Shown: one piece after another, positions 13,469 through 14,420 of the stretch
Layout of the letters: every line of letters starts with the position of its first letter
How positions within the stretch are numbered: the first letter of the stretch is position 1
NCBI GenBank assembly: GCA_038198445.1
Contig: JBBPZZ010000099.1
Coordinates: 1-14,420, forward strand
DNA: 14,420 nt
Direction: 5' to 3'
Origin: JACDDK01 sp038198445
GTDB taxonomy: Bacteria > Actinomycetota > Rubrobacteria > Rubrobacterales > Rubrobacteraceae
Made by a program: the position numbers and the translations under genes
Notes under the pieces: model-generated
Seen by the model: the letters and a program-made list of their open reading frames with translations, nothing else
Told to the model about the DNA's origin: nothing
Databases searched by the model: none

Positions 13469-14299
13469 ATGGACGATACCATAATCACCACCTACTACCT
13501 CTGCGACGAGTTCCTGAAGGCCATCGGCTACCGTGACGACCCGCAAGTCCGTCTATCCACCGCGGAGGTGATGAGCACAGCTCTTGTCGTAGCCGCTTTC
13601 TTCTCCGGTAACATTGAGGCGACTCGCTCATTTCTTGACGAGTACGGCTACATAGAGAAGGCGATCTCAAAGAGCCGCTTCAACCGTAGGCTGCACGCCA
13701 TAGACCCCCACCTCTGGCAAACGCTCTTCGATCTTTTGGCCGAAGCCTTCAAGCAATCCCAACCTGAGCAAACCTACGTGGTTGACTCCTTACCGGTGGC
13801 TGTGTGCGACAACATACGCATCAAGCGGTGCCGGATTTATCCCCGCGAAGAGCATGGAGAGACATTCCGCGGCTACATCGCCTCCAAGAGACGCTATTTC
13901 TACGGGTTACGAGTGCATTTGCTCATCAGCGGGACGGGCGAGCCGGTGGAGTTCTCATTGGCGGCGGGCTCGGAGGCGGACGTGAAGGTGTTCAAGGAGC
14001 TGGATCTGGACTTGCCCTCAGGCTCGACCATCCATGCCGACAAGGGTTACACCGACTACCATTACGAGGACCTCCTTGAAGAGGTTGGAATGAATCTCCT
14101 CTCTCAAAGAAGGAAGAGATCCAGGCGTCCGCACTCGGCGTGTACGGAGTTTTTGGCGAAGCCCATCCGCCAGTACATAGAGACGGTCTTCGGTGAGTTG
14201 AGCCGCATGTTTTCAAGGAAGATTCACGCGGTGACGTCCAGAGGCTTTGAGTTGAGGATCGTCTGCTTCCTTTTGGCTTTCTCCATCCAGTGTCTGTAA
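13469..14299 (+). CDS. IS982-family transposase
   Basis: A 276-residue DDE transposase. A predicted helical N-terminal region (1-95) includes FLDEYGYIEKAISKSRFNRRL, usual for the family. The catalytic triad candidates are Asp106 in YVVDSLPVAVCDNIRI, Asp191 in HADKGYTDYHYE, and Glu238 in RQYIETVFGELSRMF. A basic RRKRSRRP segment near 214-221 precedes the last motif. Length is close to the ~290 usual for IS982. The ATG at 13469 has GGGAGGA just upstream, buried in the hairpin described separately. No frameshift or internal stop is seen, so it is probably functional. It catalyses excision and insertion of its own element. Confidence 0.88.
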   Translation: MDDTIITTYYLCDEFLKAIGYRDDPQVRLSTAEVMSTALVVAAFFSGNIEATRSFLDEYGYIEKAISKSRFNRRLHAIDPHLWQTLFDLLAEAFKQSQPEQTYVVDSLPVAVCDNIRIKRCRIYPREEHGETFRGYIASKRRYFYGLRVHLLISGTGEPVEFSLAAGSEADVKVFKELDLDLPSGSTIHADKGYTDYHYEDLLEEVGMNLLSQRRKRSRRPHSACTEFLAKPIRQYIETVFGELSRMFSRKIHAVTSRGFELRIVCFLLAFSIQCL

Positions 14300-14313
14300 G
14301 GGGCAACTTGGGT

Positions 14314-14319
14314 TACATA
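14314..14319. repeat. Target-site duplication TACATA, right copy
   Basis: Second copy of the 6-bp duplication, directly after the right terminal repeat of the IS982-like element. The pair shows that the element arrived by transposition and that the flanks have not been rearranged since. Confidence 0.75.
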
Positions 14320-14366
14320 CTGAAATAATGGTGTTCGACCTATCCCTGGGAAAGGAAATCTCGCTC

Positions 14367-14420
14367 ATGGCGCATCATGACATCTTCGAACTTGGAGACT
14401 TCGTCTTGCACCAGCGTGCG
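14367..14420 (+). CDS. MetX-like alpha/beta hydrolase, N-terminus only (runs off window)
   Basis: The last 18 codons of the window read MAHHDIFELGDFVLHQRA. The start F-E-L-G-D-F-x-L resembles the N-terminal strand of homoserine O-acetyltransferase (MetX) and related alpha/beta-hydrolase acyltransferases. The ATG at 14367 is preceded by GGGAAAGGAA at a reasonable distance. With so little sequence, MetX itself and MetX-like hydrolases cannot be told apart. The IS982 element ends only about 50 bp upstream, so the native promoter has probably been displaced. Confidence 0.5.
   Translation, partial: MAHHDIFELGDFVLHQRA

Larger units (their letters stand above)
13386..14313 (+). mobile_element. Complete IS982-family insertion sequence (928 bp)
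   Basis: The left end ACCCGAGTTGCCCCCTAC (13386-13403) matches the reverse complement of the right end, ACCCAAGTTGCCCCTTAC (14296-14313), at 16 of 18 positions. The element is flanked by TACATA on both sides and holds a single full-length transposase gene filling most of it. Length and gene content fit IS982. Because both ends, the duplication and the frame are intact, this is probably the youngest insertion in the window and may still be active. Confidence 0.85.

Noticed and set aside
1..14420. CRISPR arrays, tRNA or rRNA genes, toxin-antitoxin pairs, phage structural genes
   Set aside because: I found no regularly spaced repeats, cloverleaf-like stretches, rRNA sequence or recognisable family members of these kinds.

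Overview
The window looks like an accessory region of a high-GC actinobacterium. Rubrobacter or a close relative is my best guess, from the GC-rich third positions, the style of the insertion-sequence proteins and the type of FAD and FGGY enzymes. I recognised no lineage marker gene, so this is inference.

Layout. Bases 1-2914 are mobile-element territory: the 5' end of an IS630-like transposase gene on the minus strand (1-94), an unrecognised small ORF, an apparently intact tyrosine recombinase (398-1495, minus) with a repeat-rich upstream region, an N-terminal remnant of a family-4-type glycosyltransferase (1612-1962, minus), and a frameshifted, truncated ISL3-family transposase (2085-2914, plus). 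A YhfZ-type GntR-related regulator follows directly (2929-3897, plus).

Bases 3919-12361 hold a compact six-gene operon on the minus strand. In order of transcription it encodes a BON-domain/GlpA-like FAD oxidoreductase, a glycerol-kinase-like FGGY kinase, an alkylglycerone-phosphate-synthase-like FAD enzyme, a second FGGY kinase, an AraM/glycerol-1-phosphate-dehydrogenase-like metal dehydrogenase, and a HAD phosphatase. Four of the five junctions are overlaps or gaps under 10 bp; one gap is 117 bp. A good sigma-70-like promoter and an inverted repeat lie upstream at 12453-12545. The YhfZ-like gene converges on the last operon gene, 21 bp away, and is the natural candidate regulator. No transporter gene is in the window.

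Taken together the enzymes handle polyols or triose/glycerol phosphates: two kinases, two flavoenzymes, one NAD(P)-type dehydrogenase and one phosphatase. Two readings compete: breakdown of an unidentified polyol or glycerol-like compound, or ether-glycerol/glycerol-1-phosphate metabolism. The kinase annotated as glycerol kinase has lost two residues of the E. coli glycerol pocket, so the substrate is open.

Bases 12546-14320 are a second mobile-element zone: a transposase C-terminal remnant carrying a perfect 17-bp inverted repeat, a resolvase-type helix-turn-helix remnant, and a complete IS982-family element (13386-14313) with matching terminal repeats, a 6-bp target duplication and a hairpin covering its ribosome binding site. 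The window ends in the first 18 codons of a MetX-like gene (14367 onward).
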